Assembly (NCBI GenBank): GCA_018396995.1 | Contig: JAGTQB010000003.1 | Span: 32,455-96,454 of the forward strand | Source of the DNA: Candidatus Bathyarchaeota archaeon | GTDB lineage: Archaea; Thermoproteota; Bathyarchaeia; Bathyarchaeales; DTEX01 | Length of the DNA stretch: 64,000 nucleotides | Direction of reading: 5' to 3' | In this document: positions 50,758-60,772 of the stretch, in pieces | Position numbering within the stretch: position 1 is the first letter of the stretch | Layout: every line of letters begins with the position of its first letter | Made by a program: the position numbers and the translations under genes | The notes under the pieces: generated by a model | The model's database searches: none | Seen by the model: only the letters and a program-made list of their open reading frames with translations | Told to the model about the DNA's origin: nothing

Positions 50758-51247
50758 GAAATTTAGGCTGAAGGAAATATCATTAACAGTTGTCTTCGCA
50801 GCCCTCTACGCTGCAGCTGTTATTGTGCTGGCGCCAATAAGCTTCGGGTTGTGGCAGGTTAGGATAGCAGATGCACTACTGCCACTATCAATGATCTTCG
50901 GCATACCATGCGCCCTCGGCTTAAGCCTAGGTTGCATTATAGGCAACGTGTACGGTGGTCTAGGGCCAATAGACATAGTCGGCGGCTCAATTGCAAACTT
51001 CATTGCTTGCATCATAGCATATGAGATAGGAAGGAGGGGCGGTGTAGCCGCGAGGTTCCTTGGCTCCCTCACCGAAACGGTAATTATAACTGTTATTGTT
51101 GGCGGATACCTCTCATACCTGCTGGATGTTCCAATAGAATTAAGCATAATTGGAGTCTTGCTAGGCTCCGTCATCGCTATAAACTTGGTGGGCTTTGCCC
51201 TTGAAGAAATATTGAGACGGGTTTATGCGTCTCAGATAAGACGGTGA
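50756..51247 (+). CDS. QueT-like ECF transporter S component (apparent CTG start; first ATG/GTG/TTG is GTG 50825)
   Basis: LKFRLKEISLTVVFAALYAAAVIVLAPISFGLWQVRIADALLPLS; upstream frame lacks ATG/GTG/TTG. Confidence 0.78.
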   Translation: MKFRLKEISLTVVFAALYAAAVIVLAPISFGLWQVRIADALLPLSMIFGIPCALGLSLGCIIGNVYGGLGPIDIVGGSIANFIACIIAYEIGRRGGVAARFLGSLTETVIITVIVGGYLSYLLDVPIELSIIGVLLGSVIAINLVGFALEEILRRVYASQIRR

Positions 51248-51289
51248 CGTCTGCCGCCTATAATGAAATAAATGAGGGTGGTAAGAATT

Positions 51290-51664
51290 TTAGGGCTTGG
51301 CTACTGTAAATTGTTTCTTAATCGTCTCGGCTCCCGCCACAGCTTTTAACCTATAATAAATTGATGCAAGTATTATCCCCCAGACCGCCACGGTTACGGC
51401 GCTTATCGCAGTTCCAATCGTCGCCATCTCATAGAGCATCACAGGTACATCCGCTGGATTAGCCATGGCTGTTAAGAACGGTGGCCAAAGGGTGACCTCT
51501 CCATGCCATATATGCTCTAGAGCCAGCAGTAATGCACCTCCCCATAGTAGTGCATTGAGGATCCAAAGCTTCAGTTTCTCAGCCACACTTCTAGAAATCT
51601 TCTGTACAGCGGAGAAGATTATTGCTAAGACCATTGGTACTAGGAAACAGGCCATCCTCCTCAC
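51290..51664 (-). CDS. Hypothetical membrane protein
   Basis: 3-4 TM helices; ILNALLWGGALLLALEHIWHG. Confidence 0.6.
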   Translation of the reverse strand: MRRMACFLVPMVLAIIFSAVQKISRSVAEKLKLWILNALLWGGALLLALEHIWHGEVTLWPPFLTAMANPADVPVMLYEMATIGTAISAVTVAVWGIILASIYYRLKAVAGAETIKKQFTVAKP

Positions 51665-51706
51665 CGTAACACAATTTTTATATTTGGTAACACCAATATA
51701 AAGTTA

Positions 51707-52039
51707 TTGGAGGAGATTGTGATGTGGCTCGTAATCCTGGCCTTTGCTGCTGCAATCTCTACCGTAATCTGGTACTCCAGCGCAGAGGACGATAAGTATA
51801 TGACTAATATGCTCTGCTTAATGCTCTGGGGTGCAACAATAATGGCTCTCATAGATAGAGTAACTGGCTACCTTATGGAGGGCGGAGCATTCCTTGAGCT
51901 AACTCCAGAGGCCGTAGCATTAGGCTTCGTAATGCTGACGGCGGCCATAATTCTATGGGAAATAACGCTGCTAATTAAGGATCCAAAGGGAGTGCTCTCA
52001 AAGAAGCGGAAGATTATAGGCGGGCTGGAGGGGAAATAG
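51707..52039 (+). CDS. Hypothetical membrane protein
   Basis: 3 TM helices; MLCLMLWGATIMALIDRVTG similar to divergent neighbour. Confidence 0.6.
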   Translation: MEEIVMWLVILAFAAAISTVIWYSSAEDDKYMTNMLCLMLWGATIMALIDRVTGYLMEGGAFLELTPEAVALGFVMLTAAIILWEITLLIKDPKGVLSKKRKIIGGLEGK

Positions 52040-52102
52040 GGAATCCGCATGCCGTCAAAACCAGCTTGCTTCCCAAATGAGATGTTGTTCCGGACTTAGA
52101 AT

Positions 52103-52242
52103 TGGCGGGCCCGCCGGGATTTGAACCCGGGATCTCCGGCTCTCTCCGGCTCCAAATCTTTTGGCAGATTAAATCTTAGAAGGCCGACGCGTTATCCATG
52201 CTACGCTTCCCGAATCGGGCTTAGACCCGATTTCACGGGCCC
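52103..52242 (-). tRNA. tRNA-Arg (TCT) with two apparent introns, CCA encoded
   Basis: GGGCCCG/CGGGCCC acceptor, GCGT/ACGC D-stem, TCGGC-CTTCTAA-GCCGG anticodon arm, CCGGGTTCAAATCCCGG T-arm only after removing about 27 nt at position 8/9 and about 35 nt at 37/38. Confidence 0.88.
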
Positions 52243-52335
52243 ATCGCCACCATCCCAGCGGCCCACTTTACTCTCTTATCACAGTAAAATTTAAACTTTC
52301 TTAATTAATCTCGTACATCTGGCTTTAACATTCTG

Positions 52336-52788
52336 TTAAGAAGTGAACTTGGGCTTTCCCATGGAATGAAGTGAATCCCGCTCTAATTTTTGTCCCTGGT
52401 ACCTGCCCCTATATGGTATCGCCCCCTCGCATTTCGCCAATATAAGATGTAGGAACCTTTCTCCTCCAGCTATTTTTATAGGATGCCTTGTAGGGTTATA
52501 AACTTCTATTACTAGTTGCCCCTCAAATCCCGGGTCAACTATCGTCGGGGATATTATTAGCCCAGCTCTAGCCCACGTGGACCTCAAGTTGCAGAATCCT
52601 ATTAAATCTACTGGCATCCTAATGTACTCTAGAGTCCATATAAGCTTGACTTCACCTCCCTCCATCGTGGTGTCTTCCGCTATCCTGAGGTCTAAGCCAG
52701 CCTCCCGAACAATCTCGTCACTAAAGGGTTCAATTACGAGCTTCCTAGACTGAATATACTTTTTGATTAAATTGTGACCAATAATCAA
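52336..52788 (-). CDS. dcd: dCTP deaminase/dUTPase family
   Basis: FCNLRSTWARAGLIISPTIVDPGFEGQLVIEVYN. Confidence 0.88.
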   Translation of the reverse strand: MIIGHNLIKKYIQSRKLVIEPFSDEIVREAGLDLRIAEDTTMEGGEVKLIWTLEYIRMPVDLIGFCNLRSTWARAGLIISPTIVDPGFEGQLVIEVYNPTRHPIKIAGGERFLHLILAKCEGAIPYRGRYQGQKLERDSLHSMGKPKFTS

Positions 52789-52962
52789 CGCTTAGCACCC
52801 ACCAACAAAGAAGAATATTGATGATATTTTAGGCTTTTACCTTTTTCCTTTTTAGAATATTTTTGCGGTTCTCCGCTGGATGGCATGTTTATGCGGTCTA
52901 TCTTTGTATATTTGGAGTTTTTAAATTTCTTTACGATTCCCCTATCTTAACGGGGTTAAATA

Positions 52963-53484
52963 ATGTGCATTCTTGGAAAGGATAGGCTTGTAGAGTTAAT
53001 AGAGAGGTGTAAATGCATCCATCCATTTGATCCAAGTCTCCTTGATGGGGATGGATATATTTTAACAGTTAAAGAGGATGTAACACTACAGTACCTTGAG
53101 CACAAGAACGTGGTCTCAAACGAAATAGTCTTTACCCCCCCGAATATAGTTGCGCATCTAACAGCAAAAAGCAAGTATGGAAGAATGGGATTATCGTTCC
53201 TCAACGCCGCGAAGGTTCACAGCGGTTTCGTTGGCAGAATAGTTCTAGAAGTTGTTAACTTGAGTAACGATAGGACGCCAATAACAATTAAGCGCGGAGA
53301 TCCATTCATGCATATTGAGTTTATAACGAGGATGGGCGCGCCATCGCCCTACACGGGCGAATACCAATTTCAATATATGACGGATGAAGAGATAAAAATG
53401 TACATTCCAGTTTTAGAAAGAACCTTTGAAAATTATGAAGAATTGGCTAAAATATGGTTTAAAAATAGACCATTAAGACCCTAA
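52963..53484 (+). CDS. dCTP deaminase/dUTPase family (second paralog)
   Basis: HLTAKSKYGRMGLSFLNAAKVHSGFVGRIVLEVVNLS. Confidence 0.85.
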   Translation: MCILGKDRLVELIERCKCIHPFDPSLLDGDGYILTVKEDVTLQYLEHKNVVSNEIVFTPPNIVAHLTAKSKYGRMGLSFLNAAKVHSGFVGRIVLEVVNLSNDRTPITIKRGDPFMHIEFITRMGAPSPYTGEYQFQYMTDEEIKMYIPVLERTFENYEELAKIWFKNRPLRP

Positions 53485-53618
53485 AAATCATCAATAAGCG
53501 TCTTTGGCTTAGGGCGCTCCAGCGTCTCCCCTACTAAAGTTCCTCTTTTCGTTACACTTATATTAAGGTTTAAATATTTTTGGCAAATCCTTATTGTTGT
53601 AAGGTTTAGGGAAGACAT

Positions 53619-54116
53619 ATGAAGGCGCGAAACTATAGGGAAGTTAAAGGCATGCCTTATACTAGAATAGAGTATGTTGACAGCATCCCGCAATCCAAGA
53701 TAACTAAATATACCTTAGGTAAGCCCTCAGAGACATATACCTACCAGATCTCGCTCGTAGCTAACGAGAGGGTTCAAATTAGGCATAATGCGCTTGAAGC
53801 CGCGCGCGTCGCAGCCAATAGGTATTTGCAAAAGATGCTTGGCGACAAGTTCTTTATGCGGGTCATGGTTATACCACATGTTATTCTTAGGGAAAATAAG
53901 ATGGTGATGGGTGCTAAGGCGGAGAGGCTCCAAAAGGGTATGCGTAGGGCTTTTGGTAAGCCAGTTGGTAGGGCTGCCCGGGTTGAACCAAACCAAGAGA
54001 TAATAGTTGTTAGGGTGGATGAGAGCGGTCTGGAGATCGCGAAGGAGGCTCTGAGGAGGGCCGCTGTGAAGCTCCCAACAACATGTAGAATAATTGTTGA
54101 AAAGATTTCCACATAA
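53619..54116 (+). CDS. rpl10e: 50S ribosomal protein L10e (uL16)
   Basis: MKARNYREVKGMPYTRIEYVDSIPQSKITKYTLG; RMRRAFGKPVGRAARV-type L10e signature. Confidence 0.95.
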   Translation: MKARNYREVKGMPYTRIEYVDSIPQSKITKYTLGKPSETYTYQISLVANERVQIRHNALEAARVAANRYLQKMLGDKFFMRVMVIPHVILRENKMVMGAKAERLQKGMRRAFGKPVGRAARVEPNQEIIVVRVDESGLEIAKEALRRAAVKLPTTCRIIVEKIST

Positions 54117-54136
54117 TAAAGTGGTAGCTTGGTGGC

Positions 54137-56548
54137 TTGAAGATGCCGGAGAAGAATAAAAAATATATATTGTGGCTCGACGAAATAAGCATTAAAGATA
54201 GCCCGCTTGTTGGCGGTAAAAGCGCTAGTCTAGGCGAGATGGTTAGAAAGGTCGGCGTTCCAGTCCCCTATGGTTTCGTTATTACCGCTGATGCATATAG
54301 GTACTATATGGAGACCAATGGTTTAGACAAGAAGATAGCTGAAGTTCTTAAGGATCTAAAAGACCCGAATGATACAGTGGTTCTCCAAAGAGTTGGCGCT
54401 AAGATAAGGAATATAGTTTCTTCAGCTGAGATGCCTAAAGACTTAGAAGAAGAGATTGTAAACGCTTACAGCGAGCTTGCTAAGCTTATTGGTGAAAGTG
54501 AACCTTTCGTTGCAATTCGTAGCTCCGCCACAGCTGAGGATCTGCCGGATGCTAGCTTCGCTGGCCAGCAGGAGACATATCTGAATGTTCATGGAGCTAA
54601 GGAGGTTATTGAAAAGATAAAGCAATGTTATGCAAGTCTCTTCACCGATAGGGCAATATTCTATAGAACTCAAAAGAAATTTGACCATATGACTGTGGCG
54701 TTAAGTACAATTGTTCAGCTAATGGTTTATAGCAGGGCTAGTGGAGTTGCGTTTACGCTTGATGTGGCTACTGGCGATAGAAGCGTCGTCTTAATAGAGG
54801 CCAGCTATGGGCTTGGCGAATACATTGTTCAGGGAAAGGTGACTCCAGACGAATATTATGTTAGGAAATCTGACCTGAAGATTATAAAAAAGAACATTCC
54901 AAAGAAGACAGTCCAGTTGGTGAGAAACCCAACTGGTGGAACTGAGGAGAAGCCCATCCCACCGGAGCTGCAAGATAAGCAGGTTCTCACTGATGAACAG
55001 ATTAAGGAGCTAGCTATATACGCTATAAAAATTGAAGAGCATTATGGTAAGCCAATGGATATTGAGTGGGCCCTTGACGAGAGGACAAACAAAATATTTA
55101 TACTTCAAGCGAGACCGGAAACCTTCTGGGCCCTTAAAGAAGAGGAGACTGCTAAAAAAGAGAAGGGCGTTATAAGGGAGCGGAAGATATTAGTTCGAGG
55201 TCTCCCAGCGTCACCTGGAATATCTATTGGCAGGGTTCGCGTAATACTATCACTTGATGAAATCACTGAGTTTCAGGAGGGCGAGATACTAGTCACGGAG
55301 ATGACTGCGCCAGACTGGGTTCCAATAATGCGTAAAGCATCGGCAATTGTAACGAATTCGGGAGGGGTAACATGTCACGCAGCAATAGTTTCAAGGGAGC
55401 TTGGCATACCATGTATTGTTGGAACCGCCTCGAAAGGCACTCCAGCGACTGAAATCCTTAAAGACGGCATGGTTGTAACTGTAGATGCAAATTTAGGTGT
55501 TGTATACGAGGGTGCCCTCGAGGAATACTCCGTGGGGGAGTCAAAAGCAGGAGTGGGGGTTACGCCCGTAGTGGCTACGGCCCAGCTGGTTGAGCAATAC
55601 CCCATCACTGGAACTAAAATATATGTGAATTTAGGTGAACCTGAGATTGCTGAGAAGGTTGCAGCCTTACCAGCTGATGGTGTCGGTCTCCTGAGGCAGG
55701 AGTTTATTTGGACTAGTGAGATAGGTGAACATCCACTCTACATGATTGAGACTGGTAGGGCTGAGGAATTCGTTAATAAGCTTGCTGAGGCAATACGCCG
55801 CATATGCGCCGCCTTCTACCCAAGGCCTGTTGTCATGCGCTTTAGCGACTTCAAGTCCACAGAATATAGGAAGCTTAAAGGCGGGGAGAAGTATGAGCCA
55901 TATGAGCCATCAGCCCTCTTCGGATGGAGGGGCGCGTCAAGGTATTATGATCCAAGGTATATTGAAGCATTCAAGCTTGAGATTAAGGCCGTTAAAAAGG
56001 TTAGGGAGGAGTATGGGCTTAAAAACCTCTGGGTTATGATACCATTCTGTAGACGGGTTGATGAGTTAGAAAGAATAATTAAGATAATGGAGGAGGAGGG
56101 GTTAAGGAAGGATCCGGATTTCAAAATCTGGTTGATGGCCGAGCTTCCGAGCAACATTCTCCTTGCGGATAAATTCAATAAATATATTGATGGTTATAGC
56201 ATTGGTAGCAACGACTTAACAATGACCATTTTAGGCTGCGATAGAGATAACGAAGCTGTTGCACACTTATTTGATGAAAGGGATCTGGCTGTTAAACGTG
56301 CAATCAAGCTGCTTATTAAGCTAGCTCATAAAGATGGGAAAGTCGTTAGTATATGTGGGCAGGCGCCGAGCATCTACCCAGACTTCGTGGAGTTCCTTAT
56401 AAGATCCGGGATAGATAGCATATCTGTTAACCCCGACGCAGTCGTGTATACCAGAAAACTTGTCGCCTCAATAGAACAGCGTATAATGCTCGAAAAGGCA
56501 ACTGGCATGGGCATTAAGGAGGACCCCGACCTAGACATACCAATCTAA
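54137..56548 (+). CDS. ppsA: Phosphoenolpyruvate synthase
   Basis: VGGKSASLGEMV, RSSATAEDLPDASFAGQQETYLNV, GGVTCHAAIVSRELGIPCIVG. Confidence 0.97.
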   Translation: MKMPEKNKKYILWLDEISIKDSPLVGGKSASLGEMVRKVGVPVPYGFVITADAYRYYMETNGLDKKIAEVLKDLKDPNDTVVLQRVGAKIRNIVSSAEMPKDLEEEIVNAYSELAKLIGESEPFVAIRSSATAEDLPDASFAGQQETYLNVHGAKEVIEKIKQCYASLFTDRAIFYRTQKKFDHMTVALSTIVQLMVYSRASGVAFTLDVATGDRSVVLIEASYGLGEYIVQGKVTPDEYYVRKSDLKIIKKNIPKKTVQLVRNPTGGTEEKPIPPELQDKQVLTDEQIKELAIYAIKIEEHYGKPMDIEWALDERTNKIFILQARPETFWALKEEETAKKEKGVIRERKILVRGLPASPGISIGRVRVILSLDEITEFQEGEILVTEMTAPDWVPIMRKASAIVTNSGGVTCHAAIVSRELGIPCIVGTASKGTPATEILKDGMVVTVDANLGVVYEGALEEYSVGESKAGVGVTPVVATAQLVEQYPITGTKIYVNLGEPEIAEKVAALPADGVGLLRQEFIWTSEIGEHPLYMIETGRAEEFVNKLAEAIRRICAAFYPRPVVMRFSDFKSTEYRKLKGGEKYEPYEPSALFGWRGASRYYDPRYIEAFKLEIKAVKKVREEYGLKNLWVMIPFCRRVDELERIIKIMEEEGLRKDPDFKIWLMAELPSNILLADKFNKYIDGYSIGSNDLTMTILGCDRDNEAVAHLFDERDLAVKRAIKLLIKLAHKDGKVVSICGQAPSIYPDFVEFLIRSGIDSISVNPDAVVYTRKLVASIEQRIMLEKATGMGIKEDPDLDIPI

Positions 56549-56611
56549 AATTTTTGAGTCCACTGGGCCAGCCCAGTAAAGTTATATCCTGATATAATAC
56601 TTAATTTTTCT

Positions 56612-57628
56612 TTGGTTATCTTGTCAGCTCCCTTTGATTTAGAAAAAAATAGAGTTAAAGGAGAAGTTATTAGGCGTGGAGCTCGTAGAGTCCTGGTACA
56701 GTTGCCTGAGGGGCTTAGATCTAAAGCCTTCCAGATTGCATCAGTTATAGAGGAGGCTGGCGCACTCGCAATAGTCTCCGCGGATCCATGCTATGGGGCA
56801 TGTGATCTAGCTCTGGAGGAGACTAGATCTCTCTCAGCTGATCTCTTAATACACTTCGGTCACTCTGAGTCAGGTTATTTTAGTTTGGGGGGCGATGTAC
56901 CAATAATTTATGTTGAGGCTAAGGCAATTGTTAATGTTAGTGATGTTGTTGAGAAGTCTCTGGAGCACTTGAGGGGCTGGAGTAAAATTGGTTTGGCGAC
57001 AACGGTTCAACATGCGCATTCCATGGATGAAGCGGTGAAGGTGCTTGAGAATGCTGGTAAGAGAATTTATGTTGGACGTGAGCCGAGTTTAAAGTATCCG
57101 GGCCAAGTTCTCGGATGCGATTATAGAAATTGTAAGTCGATATCCAGTATGGTGGATGCTTTTCTTTTCATTGGGTCTGGCCTATTCCACGCTATTGGAG
57201 TGTTCCTGGCGACGATGAAGCCAACTATTGCGGCTGACCCCTTCACGGGTAATGTTATTAGGGTGGACGATTTTGCTAAGGTCATAATTAATAGGCGGTG
57301 GATGGATATATGTGAAGCTTCGAGGGCTAAGAGGTGGGGTGTAATAGTTGGGCTTAAATCTGGACAACAGAACCTTGAGTTGGCATTAAAGCTGAAGGGG
57401 GATCTTGAGGTCTCCGGTAGAAGAGCAATTCTATTGTCTATGAGGGAGATAACCCCTGATACTTTAAGAAACTTTACTGAAATTGAAGCTTACGTGAACA
57501 CAGCTTGTCCAAGAATCTCCCTATATGAAACGAGGCTATTTGACAAGCCAGTCCTAATCCCCAAAGAGGTTTACGTTGCCCTTGGAAAGATGTCGTGGGA
57601 GGAGTATTTGAGGTCAGGTCTCCTATAA
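56612..57628 (+). CDS. dph2: Diphthamide biosynthesis enzyme Dph2 (archaeal)
   Basis: [42 protein letters not shown] cysteine motifs. Confidence 0.94.
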   Translation: MVILSAPFDLEKNRVKGEVIRRGARRVLVQLPEGLRSKAFQIASVIEEAGALAIVSADPCYGACDLALEETRSLSADLLIHFGHSESGYFSLGGDVPIIYVEAKAIVNVSDVVEKSLEHLRGWSKIGLATTVQHAHSMDEAVKVLENAGKRIYVGREPSLKYPGQVLGCDYRNCKSISSMVDAFLFIGSGLFHAIGVFLATMKPTIAADPFTGNVIRVDDFAKVIINRRWMDICEASRAKRWGVIVGLKSGQQNLELALKLKGDLEVSGRRAILLSMREITPDTLRNFTEIEAYVNTACPRISLYETRLFDKPVLIPKEVYVALGKMSWEEYLRSGLL

Positions 57629-57635
57629 GGATTAT

Positions 57636-58286
57636 GTGATGTTGGAGCTGTGGTTCATGTTAAGGAGAAAACATGTCGCTATACTTCTTTCACAGCTCGA
57701 ACCTATCCCGAGCCCAAGGCTCGAGTGGGAGAGCTATACTATTGATGCGGAGAGCGCGGCTACAATAGTTTATATTGCGGCGCATGAGCATGACGATATA
57801 GCTGGGAGAAGTGTTATAGATCTTGGCTGTGGTTCCGGTATACTGGCGATAGCCGCATCGCTATTTGGTGCCGAGTGGGTTGTTGGCGTTGATATTGATA
57901 GGGAGGCTATAAAGGCTGCTGTCAGAAATGCCAGTAAAGTTGGCGCTAAAGTGGACTTCATTAATGGGGATATAGCGTGCATAATCGGGCACTTTGATAC
58001 AGCCTTAATGAACCCGCCGTTCGGGAGCTGGCATAGGGGAGCGGACATAAACTTCCTGAGGAAAGCTCTTGAGATATCAAATGTAATATACTCACTGCAT
58101 AAGAGAAGTCCCTCCACAAGAAACTTTTTAAGTAGGTTTATCCCTGAGCTCGGCGGCGCTGTGGATCGAATCTATGAGGTGGATATTGTTATAGGGAGGA
58201 CATTTAACTTCCATAAGAAGATGCATTATAGAGTTAAAGCCGACCTCTACAGAATTATTAGCTCTGGCCACAAGGGGTCTGCATAA
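57636..58286 (+). CDS. METTL5-like RNA m6A methyltransferase
   Basis: [53 protein letters not shown]. Confidence 0.88.
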   Translation: MMLELWFMLRRKHVAILLSQLEPIPSPRLEWESYTIDAESAATIVYIAAHEHDDIAGRSVIDLGCGSGILAIAASLFGAEWVVGVDIDREAIKAAVRNASKVGAKVDFINGDIACIIGHFDTALMNPPFGSWHRGADINFLRKALEISNVIYSLHKRSPSTRNFLSRFIPELGGAVDRIYEVDIVIGRTFNFHKKMHYRVKADLYRIISSGHKGSA

Positions 58287-58350
58287 GGCAAAACTAATAT
58301 TTCGTTGATGGATTTTAAGTGTTGATAAATAATGTAGTGGATAGCTGGCT

Positions 58351-58932
58351 ATGTTGGGGGAAAAGAGAAGCGGCCGCTTCGTTATACCTGGGGATAAGAT
58401 AGGTGTCATAGAGGAGTTTATACCCGGCTATGGAACCTATGTTGTAGATGGCGCCATATATGCGAGCAGCGTCGGCTTCCTCTCCATTGACCCAAAGAGC
58501 AGGATAGCTTCTATAAAACCGGCTTCTCAGAGAATATATGCGCCTAAAGTTGGAAATATTGTTGTGGGATGCGTTTGGGGCGTCCAAACGGCGATGGCCT
58601 TTATACGAATAATCAAGATTGAGAGAAGCTTCCTCTCAGGCTTCTTCACCGGAGTTTTACATGTCTCGGATATTGACATAAGATTCACTAAAGATATCCT
58701 CGACGCGCTTAAGCTTGGCGATATAGTCCGCGCAAAGGTTATAAGTGAAGCCAATAGAACATATCATTTGTCTACAAAAGGGCAGAATCTGGGTGTGATA
58801 CTGGCGCTTTGCTCTAAATGTGGTGGTACGTTGAGGTTAAAGAGTAAGAGGGAGAAGAAATTACAGTGTGAGGTTTGTGGGAATGTGGAAACTAGAAAAA
58901 TAGCATCAGATTATGGTTCGGGTAATCTTTGA
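58351..58932 (+). CDS. csl4: Exosome RNA-binding protein Csl4
   Basis: S1-like domain plus C-term CSKCGGTLRL…CEVCGN zinc ribbon; dph2-rpoL neighbourhood. Confidence 0.9.
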   Translation: MLGEKRSGRFVIPGDKIGVIEEFIPGYGTYVVDGAIYASSVGFLSIDPKSRIASIKPASQRIYAPKVGNIVVGCVWGVQTAMAFIRIIKIERSFLSGFFTGVLHVSDIDIRFTKDILDALKLGDIVRAKVISEANRTYHLSTKGQNLGVILALCSKCGGTLRLKSKREKKLQCEVCGNVETRKIASDYGSGNL

Positions 58933-58945
58933 TGGGGGTGCTAGT

Positions 58946-59248
58946 ATGCAGATAAGAGTGTTAGAGAAGAAGGAGAATGAAGTTGTGCTTGAGATTGAGG
59001 GTGAGGGGCACACATTATGTAATCTCCTAGAATCGGTTCTACTTGAAGATAGAGATGTTGAGTTCGCTGGCTATACAATACCCCATCCGCTTGTGGGAAA
59101 ACCAATACTAAGGGTGCGCACAAGAGGAGATAAGAAGCCTAAGGAGGCGCTTAGGGAGGCGCTAACAAAGATAGTTGAGAGGGGTAGGAAGCTCGGGGAG
59201 GAATTTGAAAGAGTCTTCAGAGAATATGATGAGGCGCATTTAAGATAG
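58946..59248 (+). CDS. rpoL: RNA polymerase subunit Rpo11/RpoL (ORF track start 58913)
   Basis: EGEGHTLCNLLESVLLEDRDVEFAGYTIPHPLVGKPILRVRT. Confidence 0.93.
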   Translation: MQIRVLEKKENEVVLEIEGEGHTLCNLLESVLLEDRDVEFAGYTIPHPLVGKPILRVRTRGDKKPKEALREALTKIVERGRKLGEEFERVFREYDEAHLR

Positions 59249-59656
59249 AAGTCTCTTACTCTCATCTAAAATTATTTTTAACAATATGCTTATTTTCTCC
59301 GCTAAGTCCCCCTCACGCGCCAGGATGTCAATTGTTTCCTTAATGGATATTATTCCCGAGAGCCAACCATAAACGAGCAGAGCCTCAGCGGCATCCGCCT
59401 GCCTATGTCTATCCATCCTATGCGGCAGCAGCCCCCTGACGCCAGCCCTCCTCAGGGCCGATGAGAGGACAAAGCTACTCAACTTGCGCCCAACAGGTCT
59501 GCCAGAACTCTTTGATAAGGCTAATGAATAAACGAAGTTCACATATGCGTCTCCGAGGGAGGCTAAATCCTTATCACTTAAGATCTCCTCAATTCTAGAA
59601 TACTTGCGTATAAAGGGGAAGTACCCACCTAAACCAACGTCGGCCAACAATTTCAC
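59240..59656 (-). CDS. RNase III-like family protein
   Basis: LASLGDAYVNFVYSLALSKSSGRPVGRKL; RMDRHRQADAAEALLVYGWL. Confidence 0.75.
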   Translation of the reverse strand: MKLLADVGLGGYFPFIRKYSRIEEILSDKDLASLGDAYVNFVYSLALSKSSGRPVGRKLSSFVLSSALRRAGVRGLLPHRMDRHRQADAAEALLVYGWLSGIISIKETIDILAREGDLAEKISILLKIILDESKRLLS

Positions 59657-59685
59657 CAGCGGTATTCACTAAGAATATTAGAGAG

Positions 59686-60771
59686 TTGCCTACATCATTA
59701 TTTATTGATTTTATGAAGAGGACGTTAGTCTTAAAAGTTGATGGGGAGAACCCTGAGCCAGAGAAGATTAGGTTAGCGGCTAATATTATACGTGAGGGTG
59801 GGCTGGTTGCCTTTCCAACAGAGACCGTATATGGCTTAGGAGCCGATGCCTTAAATCCTAAAGCCGTCAAAGAAATATATGTCGCTAAGATGAGACCCGT
59901 GGATAACCCTATAATAGTTCATATAGCCAGCAGGGAGGAAGTCTATAGGCTTGCAGTGAATGTTCCAAGAAGCGTTGAGAAGCTTATTGAGACTTTCTGG
60001 CCCGGCCCATTAACGCTAGTTCTCAAGGCCTCGGATATCGTCCCTAAGGTGACAACTGGTGGGCTAGATACGGTTGCAATAAGGATGCCTAAGCATAAGG
60101 TTGCCCTAGCCTTAATAAGGGGGGCCGAGAGACCGATAGCTGCTCCAAGCGCGAATATTGCTGGCAAGCCGAGCCCCACATTGGCGGAACATGTCATTCA
60201 AGACCTATATGGGAGAATAGATGCAATACTTGATGCTGGCCCAACAAATATAGGTGTTGAATCAACGGTTCTAGACGTAACGTGCAACCCGCCGCAGATA
60301 CTTAGGCCTGGAGGGGTTACACTTGAGGAGCTTAAAGCGATTTTAGGTGAGGTAAGTATACATCCGGCGGCGATTGCAAGAGGCGAAATCTATATTGAGC
60401 ATGCTAAATCCCCTGGAATGAAGTATAGGCATTATGCACCTAAGGCTGAGATGCTTGTTGTTGAAGGTGAACTGAGTTCCGTTATCAAGGAGATTAAGGG
60501 GCTAGCCGAACATTACCTTAAGGCTGGGAAGAAAGTTGGCATACTTGCAACAGATGAGAGTATGGGGGAGTATAATTTGGGAATAGTGAAGTCTATGGGA
60601 AGCAGAAAAAACTTACCCCTTGTGGCGAGAAACCTCTTCAGGCTCCTTAGGGAATTTGATGAGGAGGGTGTGGACATAATTATTGCTGAAGGGGTTCAGC
60701 AGGAAGATTTAGGTCTAGCAATAATGAATAGGCTTAGGAAGGCTGCGGGCTATAATATAATCAGAGTCTAA
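59686..60771 (+). CDS. L-threonylcarbamoyladenylate synthase (Sua5/TsaC)
   Basis: GGLVAFPTETVYGLGADA, KMRPVDNPIIVHI, PSANIAGKPSPT, C-term Sua5 domain. Confidence 0.95.
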   Translation: MPTSLFIDFMKRTLVLKVDGENPEPEKIRLAANIIREGGLVAFPTETVYGLGADALNPKAVKEIYVAKMRPVDNPIIVHIASREEVYRLAVNVPRSVEKLIETFWPGPLTLVLKASDIVPKVTTGGLDTVAIRMPKHKVALALIRGAERPIAAPSANIAGKPSPTLAEHVIQDLYGRIDAILDAGPTNIGVESTVLDVTCNPPQILRPGGVTLEELKAILGEVSIHPAAIARGEIYIEHAKSPGMKYRHYAPKAEMLVVEGELSSVIKEIKGLAEHYLKAGKKVGILATDESMGEYNLGIVKSMGSRKNLPLVARNLFRLLREFDEEGVDIIIAEGVQQEDLGLAIMNRLRKAAGYNIIRV

Positions 60772-60772
60772 A

